A stretch of 64,000 nt of DNA from CAVRGQ01 sp963720785 (GCA_963720785.1 CAVRGQ010000008.1:868001-932000); one strand, 5' to 3'; shown: positions 51,999 to 60,284, counted from the stretch's first letter. Numbers and translations: made by a program. The notes: generated by a model from the letters alone, not told the origin.

Positions 51999-54512
51999 GT
52001 GCGCAAGTGGATCGTGATCGCCGTGGTGGCTGTACTCGCCATCGGCGGGATCGTCATCTGGTCGATGTCGGGCAGCGACGGCTCTGACGCCAATCCCGTG
52101 CTCGTCACCGCCACGGCGACGCCGCGCGACCTGCGCGACGAGGTCACGGTGCAGGGCACGGTGAAACGCGACGAGCAGTTGACCGTCAACAGCGTGAGCA
52201 CCGCGCCCGCGTCCGGCGCGTCAGCCGGTGCGTCCGCCGCGGGTGGCACGACGGTCAGCCGGGTGTACCTGAACGACGGCGCCGCACTCAGCGACGGCCA
52301 GTCGATCCTCGCGGTCGACGGGCGCGACTCCGTCACGGTGAAGGGCGGCTTCCCGTTCTTCCGCCGCCTCGACGTCGGCGCCGAAGGGGAGGATGTGTTC
52401 CAGCTCAAGGCGGTGCTCGCGGCGGCGGGCTACTCGCCCGGTGTCGTCGACCGTCGCTACACCGAGCAGACGCGGTTCGCGCTCGCCCAGTGGCAGGCGG
52501 CCCACGGATACCCGGGCGCGGCGCCGTCGGTGAACCAGAGCGTGAACGTGCAGCTGCAGCAGGGCTCGGGCTACAAGCTCGGCGACCAGACCTCGGCCGG
52601 GCTCACCATCACGCCCCCGCCCGTGCGTGCCGCCGCGGCCCGCATCGGCAAGGTGGCGAGCAGTGCCGGCGACCGCGTCGTGCTCGCCGCCTTCCGGCGC
52701 GCCGCGGGCGACGTGCAGGCCCAGGCCTGCGCGACTCCGTCGCTGTCGATCCAGTCGACGTCCACGCAGGTGGCGAAGGGTGGAGTCGCGAGCTTCGCGG
52801 TGAGCGCCGACTGCGCGCCCGCGGCGAACACCTCGTTCACGCTGTCGGTGACCGCGGGCAGCGGCGCGGTGATCACGCCGGGCACGTTCACGATGCTCGC
52901 GGGGTCGACCACCGCGAGCGCACAGGTGCAGACCATCGGCAACAACTTGGTGCAGCCCGACCAGACGCTCACCGTGCAACTCGACGGCGGGAGCGGATAC
53001 ACGGTCGGTTCGCCCTCGTCGGCGTCCACCACGATCGTGTCGAGCGCCGTGCCGCAGCTCACGGTGTCGGGCAACACGACGGTGCAGGCCGGTCAGTCGG
53101 CCACCATCACCGTCACCGCCGACCAGGCGCCGGTGCAGGACACCCAGGTGAGCTTCCAGGTGGGCGGCAGCGCGCAGGCCGGCAGCGATTACGCCGCGTT
53201 CACGCCCACGGTCACCCTGCTCGCGGGGCACACCAGTGCGACGCTCACCGTTTCCACGAAGACCAGCAGCACCGTGAAGCCCGCCCGCACGATCGTGCTC
53301 TCGCTCCTGCAGTCGGGGGCGTACCGGGTGGGACCGGTCAGCACCGCGACGGTCACGATCGCGGCCACGAGCGGCAACGCCGCGATCCCGGTCGTCACCA
53401 TCCGAGCGTCGAGCCTGCGGGTGCAGGCCGGCCAGCCCGCGCAGTTCACCATCGGCCTCGACCGTGCGCTCAGCGACCAGCTCCAGGTGTCGGTGGCATA
53501 CAGCGGCAACGCCGAGCCGGGCCACGACTACAACCCGGCAAGCGGTCTGCTCGTCGTGCAACCGGGCCAGACCGCGCTGCAGGTCACGGTGCCCACGCTC
53601 GACAACGGGCAGGTCGCGACGGACCGGGCGCTCTTCCTCGCGCTCCAGCCGAGCGCGGGCTACGTCATCGGCGATCCGTCGATCGCCGGTTCGTTGATCG
53701 TGAACTCGACGCTGCCGAAGCTGAGCATCCTCGGCGGGGGCGGCAGCGTGCCCTCGGGCGGCGGCGCCACGTTCACGATCGTGGCCGACCAGCCGCCGAT
53801 CAACGACATCTCGGTGCAGTACACCGTCACCGGCACTGCGCAGCAGGGCAAGGATCTCCAGCCCGTCACCGGCTCGACGATCCTGCCCGCCGGCGCGACG
53901 AGCGTCGAGGTGTCGATCCTGACCCTCAACACCAACGTGTTCTTCGTGCCCACCGACATGATCGCGGTGAGCGGGCCGACGCAACTCGGCCAGGTGTTCG
54001 TGAAGGAGGGCGAGATCATCGCCACGGGTACCCCGTTGTTCTCCCTCACCGAGACCAACCTCACCGTGACCATCGACGTGAGCGCCGCCGACCGCACCAA
54101 GCTGAAGGTCGGCCAGGCCGTCACCGTGCAGGTGCAGGGCGGCACGCAGTCGGCGCCGGGGATCATCACGCAGCTCGACGACTTCCTCACGACCGACGCG
54201 AAGACGCAGAAGCAGACGTACCAGGGGAAGGTCCAGGTGCAGGGCGACCTCGGCGCCGCCGACGGCACCCCGGTCACGGTGAAGGTGGTCACCCAGGAGC
54301 GGCTGGGCGCGCTCACCGTACCGATCGCCGCAGTGCTGCAGAACGGTGACGGCCAGGACGTCGTGCGGGTCATCGATCTGTCGAACGGCGAGACGCGTGA
54401 GGTGCGGGTCAGTACCGGTCTCACCGAGGGCTCGTACATCGAGGTGAAGTCGGGCCTGCAGGCCAAGGACGTCGTCGTCGTGCAGATCGACAAGAGCAGC
54501 AGCAGCGGATGA
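51999..54512 (+). CDS. Membrane-fusion (MacA/HlyD-like) protein with PG-binding domain and Calx-beta-like repeats
   Basis: An 837-residue exported adaptor, anchored by one N-terminal helix (IVIAVVAVLAIGGIVIW). The HlyD-like half-barrel DEVTVQGTVKRDEQLTV begins at about 45. Residues ~127-172 form a PG_binding_1 domain (FQLKAVLAAAGYSPGVVDRR, FALAQWQAAHGYPG). Residues ~245-650 hold four or more beta-sandwich repeats of Calx-beta type (SVAYSGNAEPGHDYNPASGL, VSFQVGGSAQAGSDYAAFTP, VQYTVTGTAQQGKDLQPV). The adaptor fold returns at ~655-835 (GQVFVKEGEIIATGTPLFSL, LGALTVPIAAVLQNGDGQ). So a ~400-residue repeat block is inserted in the hairpin of a MacA-like protein. GTG 51999; stop overlaps the ATPase start. 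Confidence 0.85.
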   Translation: MRKWIVIAVVAVLAIGGIVIWSMSGSDGSDANPVLVTATATPRDLRDEVTVQGTVKRDEQLTVNSVSTAPASGASAGASAAGGTTVSRVYLNDGAALSDGQSILAVDGRDSVTVKGGFPFFRRLDVGAEGEDVFQLKAVLAAAGYSPGVVDRRYTEQTRFALAQWQAAHGYPGAAPSVNQSVNVQLQQGSGYKLGDQTSAGLTITPPPVRAAAARIGKVASSAGDRVVLAAFRRAAGDVQAQACATPSLSIQSTSTQVAKGGVASFAVSADCAPAANTSFTLSVTAGSGAVITPGTFTMLAGSTTASAQVQTIGNNLVQPDQTLTVQLDGGSGYTVGSPSSASTTIVSSAVPQLTVSGNTTVQAGQSATITVTADQAPVQDTQVSFQVGGSAQAGSDYAAFTPTVTLLAGHTSATLTVSTKTSSTVKPARTIVLSLLQSGAYRVGPVSTATVTIAATSGNAAIPVVTIRASSLRVQAGQPAQFTIGLDRALSDQLQVSVAYSGNAEPGHDYNPASGLLVVQPGQTALQVTVPTLDNGQVATDRALFLALQPSAGYVIGDPSIAGSLIVNSTLPKLSILGGGGSVPSGGGATFTIVADQPPINDISVQYTVTGTAQQGKDLQPVTGSTILPAGATSVEVSILTLNTNVFFVPTDMIAVSGPTQLGQVFVKEGEIIATGTPLFSLTETNLTVTIDVSAADRTKLKVGQAVTVQVQGGTQSAPGIITQLDDFLTTDAKTQKQTYQGKVQVQGDLGAADGTPVTVKVVTQERLGALTVPIAAVLQNGDGQDVVRVIDLSNGETREVRVSTGLTEGSYIEVKSGLQAKDVVVVQIDKSSSSG

Positions 54513-55258
54513 CCGTCACCGAGCCCGACGCGGTCGTCGACCCGGCCGAGCGAGCGCCCCTGCTCGCGTTGCGCGACGTGTCGCGCGTGTACGGCGACCA
54601 GGTGAAGGTCTACGCGTTGCGTGAGGTGTCGCTCGAGATCTTCGCCGCCGACCACATGGCGATCATCGGCCCCTCGGGCTCGGGCAAGTCGACGATGCTC
54701 GGCTTGTTGGGAGTGCTCGACCGTCCCACCGAGGGCACGGTGGAGGTCGCCGGGATCGACACGAGCACGCTCGACGACGCCGCGCGTTCACGGCTGCGCG
54801 GCGACAGCATCGGGTTCGTGTTCCAGCAGTTCCACCTGATCCCCCACCTCGACGCGCTGAACAACGTCGCCACCGCGCTGCTCTTCCGCGGCCTCTCGGC
54901 GAAGGAACGACGCGACCGGGCGATGACCGCGCTCGAAGCCGTGGGCCTCGGGCCGCGTGCGGATCACCGTCCGGTGCAGATGTCGGGCGGCGAACAGCAG
55001 CGCGTCGCGATCGCGCGGGCGATCGTCACCGAGCCGCTGCTCGTGCTGGCCGACGAGCCCACCGGTGCGCTCGACTCGCGCAACGCCGAGATGGTGATGG
55101 AGATCTTCGCGGGGCTCTCCACGCCCGAACGTGCGGTTGTGCTCGTGACCCACGACCACGGCGTCGCCGACACCGCGAACCGAGTAGTGAGCATGCGCGA
55201 CGGCGGCATCGTGAGCGACCTCGAGCAGGAGCCCTCGCCGTTCCAGGGTGCACGGTGA
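54509..55258 (+). CDS. MacB/LolD-type ABC ATPase
   Basis: A 249-residue ABC ATPase of the MacB/LolD/FtsE type. Walker A GPSGSGKSTMLGLLGVLD, Q-loop FVFQQFHLIPHLDALNN, signature QMSGGEQQRVAIARAIV, Walker B LLVLADEPTGALDSRN and switch His in VLVTHDHGVADT are all intact. ATG 54509 overlaps the adaptor stop (ATGA). It powers the FtsX-like permease that follows, which it overlaps or nearly abuts. Confidence 0.94.
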   Translation: MTVTEPDAVVDPAERAPLLALRDVSRVYGDQVKVYALREVSLEIFAADHMAIIGPSGSGKSTMLGLLGVLDRPTEGTVEVAGIDTSTLDDAARSRLRGDSIGFVFQQFHLIPHLDALNNVATALLFRGLSAKERRDRAMTALEAVGLGPRADHRPVQMSGGEQQRVAIARAIVTEPLLVLADEPTGALDSRNAEMVMEIFAGLSTPERAVVLVTHDHGVADTANRVVSMRDGGIVSDLEQEPSPFQGAR

Positions 55259-55268
55259 CGGGGGCCCG

Positions 55269-56453
55269 GTGAGCCGCGTGCGCGAGCTGTTCGCGATCGC
55301 GGCCAACGGCGTCGCGTCGCGCAAGGTGCGCACCCTGCTCATCCTGCTCGGCCCGGTCGTCGGCGTCGCCGCGATGGTCGGTGCGGTCGGCCTCACCGAG
55401 TCGGCCAAGGGCGACCTCAAGGCGAAGCTCGCCGAGCTCGGCACCACGCTGATCACCGCCGAGGCCGGCGGCACGTTCGGCCAGCAGAACCCCAGCTTCC
55501 CCAAGGACGCAGTCGCCCGGGCGACGCGCGTGCCCACCGTCGAGCGCGCCTCGGCAGTCTCCAACCTCAACGGCGTGCTCACGATCCCCACGCAGGGGTC
55601 GGAGGACTACTACCGCGCCTTCCCGGTGCCGGTGCTCGCGGCCGACACCGCGCTCCCGGAGGTGCTGCAGGTTCCGATGGAGAACGGGCGCTGGCTGGCG
55701 CGTTCCGATCAGCAGAACCACACCCGCTCCGCGGTCATCGGCTCCGCGCTCGCGCACGAGTACGGCTACGTACCCGGTGAGATCCGCACCATCCGCCTGA
55801 ACGGCATCGACTACGGCGTGGTGGGAGTGCTCTCCCCCGTCGCGCTCGAACCCAGCCTCGACAACGCCGTGTTCATCACCCAGTGGGCCGCGAAGCACGA
55901 CTTCGCCGCGAGCGGTGCACCCAGCAAGATGTACGTGCGCGCCGAGCCCGGCACCACGCAGGAGACGGCCGACACGCTGCCCACCGCCATCAATCTCGGC
56001 GGCACCGACTCGGTGTCCACCAAGATCCCGAGCGACGCACTCGAGGCGAGCTCGCGCGCCGACAAGACGCTGCAACAGACCGCACTGTTCGCGGGCCTCC
56101 TCGCCCTCGCGGTCGGCGGCCTCGGTATCGCCAACGTGATGTCGATCTCGGTGATCCAACGTTCGCCCGAGATCGGCATCCGTCGCGCGCTCGGGAGCAC
56201 CCGCTCGCTCATCGCGCTGCAGTTCCTCCTCGAGGCGCTGTTCATCGGCCTGCTCGGCGGCGTGATCGGCGCGTTCCTCGGCGTGGGAGTGGTCTATCTC
56301 GTGTCGAACATGGCCGGGTGGGTCGTAGTGGTGAACTACGGCAAGATGCCGCTGTGGATCGGGTTGGCGGTCGGCGTCGCCGTGGTGGCCGGCTTGTACC
56401 CGTCGGTGAAGGCCGCCCGCCTCGAACCGCTCGAGACCCTCCGCCTCGGCTGA
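55269..56453 (+). CDS. MacB-like FtsX-domain ABC permease
   Basis: A 394-residue permease with the MacB layout: one N-terminal membrane helix (RTLLILLGPVVGVAAMVGAV), a ~220-residue periplasmic domain, then an FtsX domain with three helices (FAGLLALAVGGLGIANVM, LEALFIGLLGGVIGAFLG, WIGLAVGVAVVAGLYPSVKA) and the conserved cytosolic loop SPEIGIRRALGSTRSLIALQ. GTG 55269 chosen; GTG 55248 and 55254 are alternatives. Together with the adaptor and ATPase it forms a MacAB-like mechanotransmission export system, here in a Gram-positive setting without TolC, so the adaptor probably faces the cell wall. Confidence 0.92.
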   Translation: MSRVRELFAIAANGVASRKVRTLLILLGPVVGVAAMVGAVGLTESAKGDLKAKLAELGTTLITAEAGGTFGQQNPSFPKDAVARATRVPTVERASAVSNLNGVLTIPTQGSEDYYRAFPVPVLAADTALPEVLQVPMENGRWLARSDQQNHTRSAVIGSALAHEYGYVPGEIRTIRLNGIDYGVVGVLSPVALEPSLDNAVFITQWAAKHDFAASGAPSKMYVRAEPGTTQETADTLPTAINLGGTDSVSTKIPSDALEASSRADKTLQQTALFAGLLALAVGGLGIANVMSISVIQRSPEIGIRRALGSTRSLIALQFLLEALFIGLLGGVIGAFLGVGVVYLVSNMAGWVVVVNYGKMPLWIGLAVGVAVVAGLYPSVKAARLEPLETLRLG

Positions 56454-56455
56454 TT

Positions 56456-56506
56456 CGTTTTGGCGTCACCAGATGTCGCTATAGCGGCGCGTGACGACGC
56501 CAAAAA
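56456..56506. repeat. Palindromic repeat family A, copy 2
   Basis: Left arm CGTTTTGGCGTCACC (56456-56470) matches copies 1 and 3 exactly; the right arm (56491-56506) is imperfect, with three extra bases (GTGACGACGCC). The inner stem GTCGC-TATA-GCGGC has one T-G pair. It starts two bases after the permease stop and ends two bases before the convergent nucleotidyltransferase stop. Confidence 0.88.
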
Positions 56507-56508
56507 GA

Positions 56509-57054
56509 TCAGGCGAGGGTGACTGAGAGGCGCTCGATGCGGTGGTCGTCGGGGCCCAGGTAGCGCACGAGGAGGCCGAGCACGCGGTCGACGTCGAGCG
56601 CGCCGATCGCCGCCATCTCCTCCAGGTCGGCCCAGTCCTTCGTGCGATCGAAGAACGCCTTGAACACCGCGAGGTCGGAGCACGAGAGGAACGGCAGCTG
56701 CTCGCCGCCGAAGTCCTCCCACCGCGCTCGCGCCGCGGCCTGCTCGTGGAACTCGGTGGTGTCGAGGAACAGGTCGACGGGCGTGGTGTCCCAGAAGAGC
56801 CGCACCTGGCCGTCGCGTTCGAGCGCGGCGAGTTGCTCGGGCGTGGCGTGCACTCCCCGCGGCAGTGCCGCGACGACGTCGTCGGCGCGGTCGCGGGGAC
56901 GAACACGTTCACGTCGATGTCGATGGTGCCGCGCGCCGCGTTCGGTGCACCATGCCAGTGCGAGCGCGCCGCCGAATGCGTGGGCGAACCCGGCGGCGCG
57001 GAGCGCGCGGTGCACCGCGACGATCTTGCGCGGCAGGCCGGTGAGCCGGGCCAT
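56509..57054 (-). CDS. Nucleotidyltransferase of AbiEii/DUF6036 type (two compensating frameshifts)
   Basis: A nucleotidyltransferase-fold protein of about 181 residues. The N-terminus RALRAAGFAHAFGGALALAW is the family start. The active-site strand with GTIDIDVNVFVP, holding the metal-binding DxD, is read only in a neighbouring frame at about 56890-56945; the frame returns at DDVVAALPRGVHATPEQLAA. Two close opposite indels would restore it. The remainder (DLAVFKAFFDRTKDWADLEE) is typical of AbiEii-like toxins or DUF6036 proteins. Its ATG lies three bases after the stop of an XRE-HTH gene, so the pair looks like a toxin-antitoxin-type module. Toxin activity is untested inference. Confidence 0.78.
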   Translation of the reverse strand: MARLTGLPRKIVAVHRALRAAGFAHAFGGALALAWCTERGARHHRHRRERVRPRDRADDVVAALPRGVHATPEQLAALERDGQVRLFWDTTPVDLFLDTTEFHEQAAARARWEDFGGEQLPFLSCSDLAVFKAFFDRTKDWADLEEMAAIGALDVDRVLGLLVRYLGPDDHRIERLSVTLA

Positions 57055-57057
57055 GGG

Positions 57058-57399
57058 TCAGCCCACCGGTGCGAGCGCACGCCCGAAGACCGGCCCGAAG
57101 ATCGGGCAGTCGAGCGTGGGCGCGACCCGTGCGGGGAACATCGCCGCGAGTTCGAGCGCCTCGATCAGTTCCCGCCCCCGGGCCGCGGCATCCGCGCCCC
57201 CCACTGCCGGCGCGAGCTGCGCGGCGAGCTCGAAGCCCGCGGCCCGCACGATGCGGTCGAGCGTGTCGACCGTCGGGACCTTGCGCCCGGACTCGTAGGC
57301 CGCGAGCGCGGAGTGCGACGTGCCGGCCTTCGCGGCGAGATCGCGCAGGGAGAGGCCCTGCGCCAGCCGCACCCGCCGGATCAGCATCGCCGCGTCCAT
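57058..57399 (-). CDS. XRE-family HTH protein, probable antitoxin/autorepressor
   Basis: A 113-residue protein with an N-terminal XRE helix-turn-helix (MLIRRVRLAQGLSLRDLAA, KAGTSHSALAAYESGRKVP, TVDTLDRIVRAAGFELA) and a C-terminal helical tail (ELIEALELAAMFPARVA) that may bind the nucleotidyltransferase. ATG 57399 is seven bases from a perfect 20-bp palindrome (57407-57426) overlapping its TACCAT -10 box, a strong sign of autorepression. It precedes the nucleotidyltransferase gene by three bases. Confidence 0.88.
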   Translation of the reverse strand: MDAAMLIRRVRLAQGLSLRDLAAKAGTSHSALAAYESGRKVPTVDTLDRIVRAAGFELAAQLAPAVGGADAAARGRELIEALELAAMFPARVAPTLDCPIFGPVFGRALAPVG

Positions 57400-57406
57400 G
57401 CCCTCA

Positions 57407-57426
57407 TGGTATCCGATCGGATACCA
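57407..57426. promoter_or_regulatory. Perfect 20-bp palindromic operator
   Basis: TGGTATCCGATCGGATACCA is a perfect palindrome with no spacer. It lies seven bases upstream of the XRE start codon and covers the TACCAT -10 box on the minus strand; 36 bp away begins the divergent pirin gene, which may also be affected. Confidence 0.8.
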
Positions 57427-57462
57427 CCTGTACATCCTTGCGTCCGCACCTATCCTGGCAGC

Positions 57463-58536
57463 ATGACGCCTGAGTCGACCGAGCCCGTCCCGTCCGCCGA
57501 GCCCGTCGTGATCCAGACCGTGCCGCTCGGGCTGCGCTGGCCCACCGTCGACCCGTTCCTCTTCTGCGCCCACCACGACGACGCCTACCCCGCCGGCAAC
57601 GAGCAGCTCGGCCCCGACGCACCCCTCGACGGGCGCGACCTCGGCATGGACTTCGAGCCCCGCGACGGCTGGCGCATGTACCACGGCGACGTCGTGCCCG
57701 GCTTCCCGCAGCACCCCCACCGCGGCTTCGAGACGGTCACGTACGTGCGCAAAGGGCTGATCGACCACTCCGACTCACTCGGCGCGACCGCCCGCTTCGG
57801 ACGCGGCGACGTGCAGTGGCTCACCGCCGCCGGCGGCATCGTGCACTCCGAGATGTTCCCACTCGTGGAGCGCGACCAGCCGAACCCGTGCGAGCTGTTC
57901 CAGATCTGGCTCAACCTGCCCGCGGCCCACAAGATGGACGACCCGTACTTCACGATGATCTGGGCCGACGACGTGCCCAAGGTCGAGATCGTCGACGACG
58001 CAGGCCACCGGATGGTGCTCACGGTCATCGCCGGCGCGGTCGACGGAGTCACCCCACCACAGCCGCCGCCGAGTTCGTGGGCCGCGGTGCCCGGCTCCGA
58101 CGTGGCGATCTGGCACCTCGCATTCGAGCCGGGCTCGTCGTGGACGCTGCCACCGGCCGCCGGACCCGAGACGATCCGCGTGCTCTACGTGTTCGACGGC
58201 ACGTCGGTGCGTGTCGCTTCCGCGGATGGCGACGGCGGCGCGATCGAGCTGGGTAAGGACACCGGCGCGGTGTTGCGCTGCGACGTGCCGGTCGCGGTTG
58301 CGACGGACGCGGGCGCGGAGTGTCTCATCCTGCAAGGTCGCCCGATCGGCGAGCCGGTCGCGCAGCAGGGCCCGTTCGTGATGAACGACCAGGCCGAACT
58401 GCGTCAGGCGTTCGTCGACTACCAGCGCACCGGCTTCGGCGGCTGGCCCTGGCCGGCCGACGGCCCCGTGCACGCCGCCACCGAGGGCCGCTTCGCCGTA
58501 CACCCCGACGGCCGCCGCGAGGCGGCCGACGCGTAG
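57463..58536 (+). CDS. Pirin-like bicupin
   Basis: A 357-residue pirin-family bicupin, longer than usual (~290) because of an N-terminal extension (PEPVPSAEPVVIQTVPLGLR-type) and acidic inserts. The metal site in the first cupin is FPQHPHRGFETVTYVRKGLI with GGIVHSEMFPL, giving the His-His-His-Glu set. The C-terminal cupin includes LHCDVPVAVATDAGAECLIL-like sequence and LQGRPIGEPVAQQGPFVMND. Pirins act as quercetinase-like dioxygenases or redox cofactors. TATCCT six bases before ATG 57463 suggests leaderless expression from the interval shared with the XRE operator. Confidence 0.87.
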   Translation: MTPESTEPVPSAEPVVIQTVPLGLRWPTVDPFLFCAHHDDAYPAGNEQLGPDAPLDGRDLGMDFEPRDGWRMYHGDVVPGFPQHPHRGFETVTYVRKGLIDHSDSLGATARFGRGDVQWLTAAGGIVHSEMFPLVERDQPNPCELFQIWLNLPAAHKMDDPYFTMIWADDVPKVEIVDDAGHRMVLTVIAGAVDGVTPPQPPPSSWAAVPGSDVAIWHLAFEPGSSWTLPPAAGPETIRVLYVFDGTSVRVASADGDGGAIELGKDTGAVLRCDVPVAVATDAGAECLILQGRPIGEPVAQQGPFVMNDQAELRQAFVDYQRTGFGGWPWPADGPVHAATEGRFAVHPDGRREAADA

Positions 58537-58561
58537 CGGCGTCTCGGCCGGACCGCCCCTC

Positions 58562-59797
58562 TCACCGACCCCGCTCGGCGACGAACTCGTCGAGGCACTC
58601 GCCGACGTAGTGGCAGTCGTCGTCGCTCATCGAGTGGTTGTTGGGCAGGATGAGGCCCCACTCCATCACCCGGTCCGCGTTGGGCAGGCCGCCCGCAGGC
58701 TGACGGTGGGGCTTGTCCCGGAACGCGGGCTGGCGCGCCGCGTTGCCCGTCCACACCATGCGGGTGTCGATGCCGCGCCCCTCCATCCACTGCTGCAGGT
58801 CGGAGCGGCGGATGCCCGCGTCGGCGTTGATGATCACGGGGAACATGTGCCACCCCGTCTCGACGCCCTCGGTCAGGCGCGGCATCGTGAACAGCTGTGG
58901 GTACTGCGCGAAGTGCGAGCTGGTGAGCGCGAAGTTGCGCTGACGACGCGCGAGGTTGTCGGACAGCTTGTCGAGCTGCACGAGGCCGAACGCGGCGGAG
59001 AGCTCCGACGGCTCGAAGTTCCACCCCACTTCGTCGAAGATGAAGAGGTTGTCGTACTCGAGCTCGCCGTCGGGCCCCTCGTCGATGGCGCTGAAGAAGC
59101 GTTTGTCGACGCCCTTGGTGGAGCCGAAGATCTGCACCTCGGACCGCCGGCCCCACCGGCGCAGCAGCAGCGCCTGGTCGGCCATGGCGTCGTCGTCGAA
59201 GCACACCATGCCACCGGTGCCGGCCGCGGTGATGATGTGCGACAACGCGAAGCTCGTGAGGCTGATGTCGGCGCGCGTGCCGGTGGGCGTGCCGCGCAGC
59301 GTGAGCCCGAGCGCGTCGCACGAGTCCTCGACCACGAGCAGACCGTGGCGGTCGGCGATGGTGCGGATCGCGTCCCAGTCGGGTGCGTTGCCGATGAGGT
59401 TGGGCGCGAGGATCGCCTTCGTGCGCGGCCCGATCATCTCCTCGATCCCGTCGATGTCGATCTGGAACGTGTCGGGGGTGACGTCGACGAACGCGGGCAC
59501 GATGCCGGCGCGCACCATCGGCGCGATGTCGGTGGAGAAGGTGACGGCCGCGGTGACGATCTCGTCGCCGGGCTCGAGGCCGAGCACCTCGATGGCGAGG
59601 TAGAGGGCCGAGCTGCCAGAGTTGCACATCACGCCGCGGCGCTTCCCGAACAGCGCGGCGACGCGCTGCTCCATCGCCTTCACGTTCTTCCCGATGCGCA
59701 GCGCGGTCGGACCGCCGCGCAGGACCTCCACCACTGCTTCGATCTCCCGCTCGTCGTGGACGGAGCCGGCGTAGTCGATGTGTCGTTTCGTCGTCAT
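58562..59797 (-). CDS. DegT/DnrJ/EryC1-fold PLP enzyme with His at the lysine position (RfbH/ColD-like)
   Basis: A 411-residue PLP-dependent sugar enzyme. PLP-site blocks: CNSGSSALYLAIEVLGLEPG, ILAPNLIGNAPDWDAI, VVEDSCDALGLTLRG. At the Schiff-base position, TSFALSHIITAAGTGGMV carries His187 where aminotransferases have Lys (SFHPTKNITTGEGG pattern). His here is the hallmark of 3-dehydratases such as RfbH (E1) and ColD. So the likely reaction is 3-deoxygenation of a nucleotide-4-keto-6-deoxysugar rather than transamination. ATG 59797. Divergent from a MarR gene 23 bp away; no other sugar genes are nearby. Confidence 0.88.
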   Translation of the reverse strand: MTTKRHIDYAGSVHDEREIEAVVEVLRGGPTALRIGKNVKAMEQRVAALFGKRRGVMCNSGSSALYLAIEVLGLEPGDEIVTAAVTFSTDIAPMVRAGIVPAFVDVTPDTFQIDIDGIEEMIGPRTKAILAPNLIGNAPDWDAIRTIADRHGLLVVEDSCDALGLTLRGTPTGTRADISLTSFALSHIITAAGTGGMVCFDDDAMADQALLLRRWGRRSEVQIFGSTKGVDKRFFSAIDEGPDGELEYDNLFIFDEVGWNFEPSELSAAFGLVQLDKLSDNLARRQRNFALTSSHFAQYPQLFTMPRLTEGVETGWHMFPVIINADAGIRRSDLQQWMEGRGIDTRMVWTGNAARQPAFRDKPHRQPAGGLPNADRVMEWGLILPNNHSMSDDDCHYVGECLDEFVAERGR

Positions 59798-59813
59798 GCC
59801 GCGAGTATGCTCC

Positions 59814-59828
59814 ACAACTAATGGTTGT
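59814..59828. promoter_or_regulatory. MarR-type operator over the MarR start codon
   Basis: ACAACTAATGGTTGT is an inverted repeat (ACAAC-N5-GTTGT) overlapping the ATG at 59821, within the 23-bp interval between the MarR gene and the divergent PLP enzyme. It fits a MarR dimer site and could control both genes. Confidence 0.55.
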
Positions 59829-60282
59829 CGCAAACAAGAGTTCCCTCACCGAGCTGGACCACGACCTGGAGCGGGCGCTCGAGGGGCTGTTCCGGCTGGG
59901 GGCCAACCGCCGTTTCGACACGCGCCAGGCTGCCGAGGTGGGCGCCGTCGTCACCCGGGCCGGCTACGCCGTGCTCCGCAGCCTGGCGGACGCCGGCACC
60001 GCCTCATTGCGCGAGGTGGCGGAGGCCAGCGCGATGGACTCCCCCACCGCCAGCCGGCAGGTCGTGCAGTTGGAGCAGGAAGGCCTCGTCGAGCGCCGCA
60101 CCGCGGCGGACGACGCCCGGGCCGTCGAGCTCACCCTCACCCGCCGGGGCCGCACCGTCTACGACAAGATCGTGCGCTACCGCCTGAAGGTGCTCACCGG
60201 CGCACTCGCCGACTGGTCCGCCCAGGACCGCGCCGACCTCCAACGCCTCGCCGCCCAACTTGCGGAAGACCTCACCCGCTGA
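59821..60282 (+). CDS. MarR-family transcriptional regulator
   Basis: A 153-residue MarR protein. Winged-helix segments: YAVLRSLADAGTASLREVAE, ASAMDSPTASRQVVQLEQEG and LVERRTAADDARAVELTLTR, with the wing DDARAVEL. The C-terminal helices form the dimer (VYDKIVRYRLKVLTGALADW). ATG 59821 follows TATGCT by nine bases. Divergent from the RfbH/ColD-like gene; the shared interval carries a palindrome. Ends two bases before a family-A repeat. Confidence 0.92.
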   Translation: MVVANKSSLTELDHDLERALEGLFRLGANRRFDTRQAAEVGAVVTRAGYAVLRSLADAGTASLREVAEASAMDSPTASRQVVQLEQEGLVERRTAADDARAVELTLTRRGRTVYDKIVRYRLKVLTGALADWSAQDRADLQRLAAQLAEDLTR

Positions 60283-60284
60283 AT

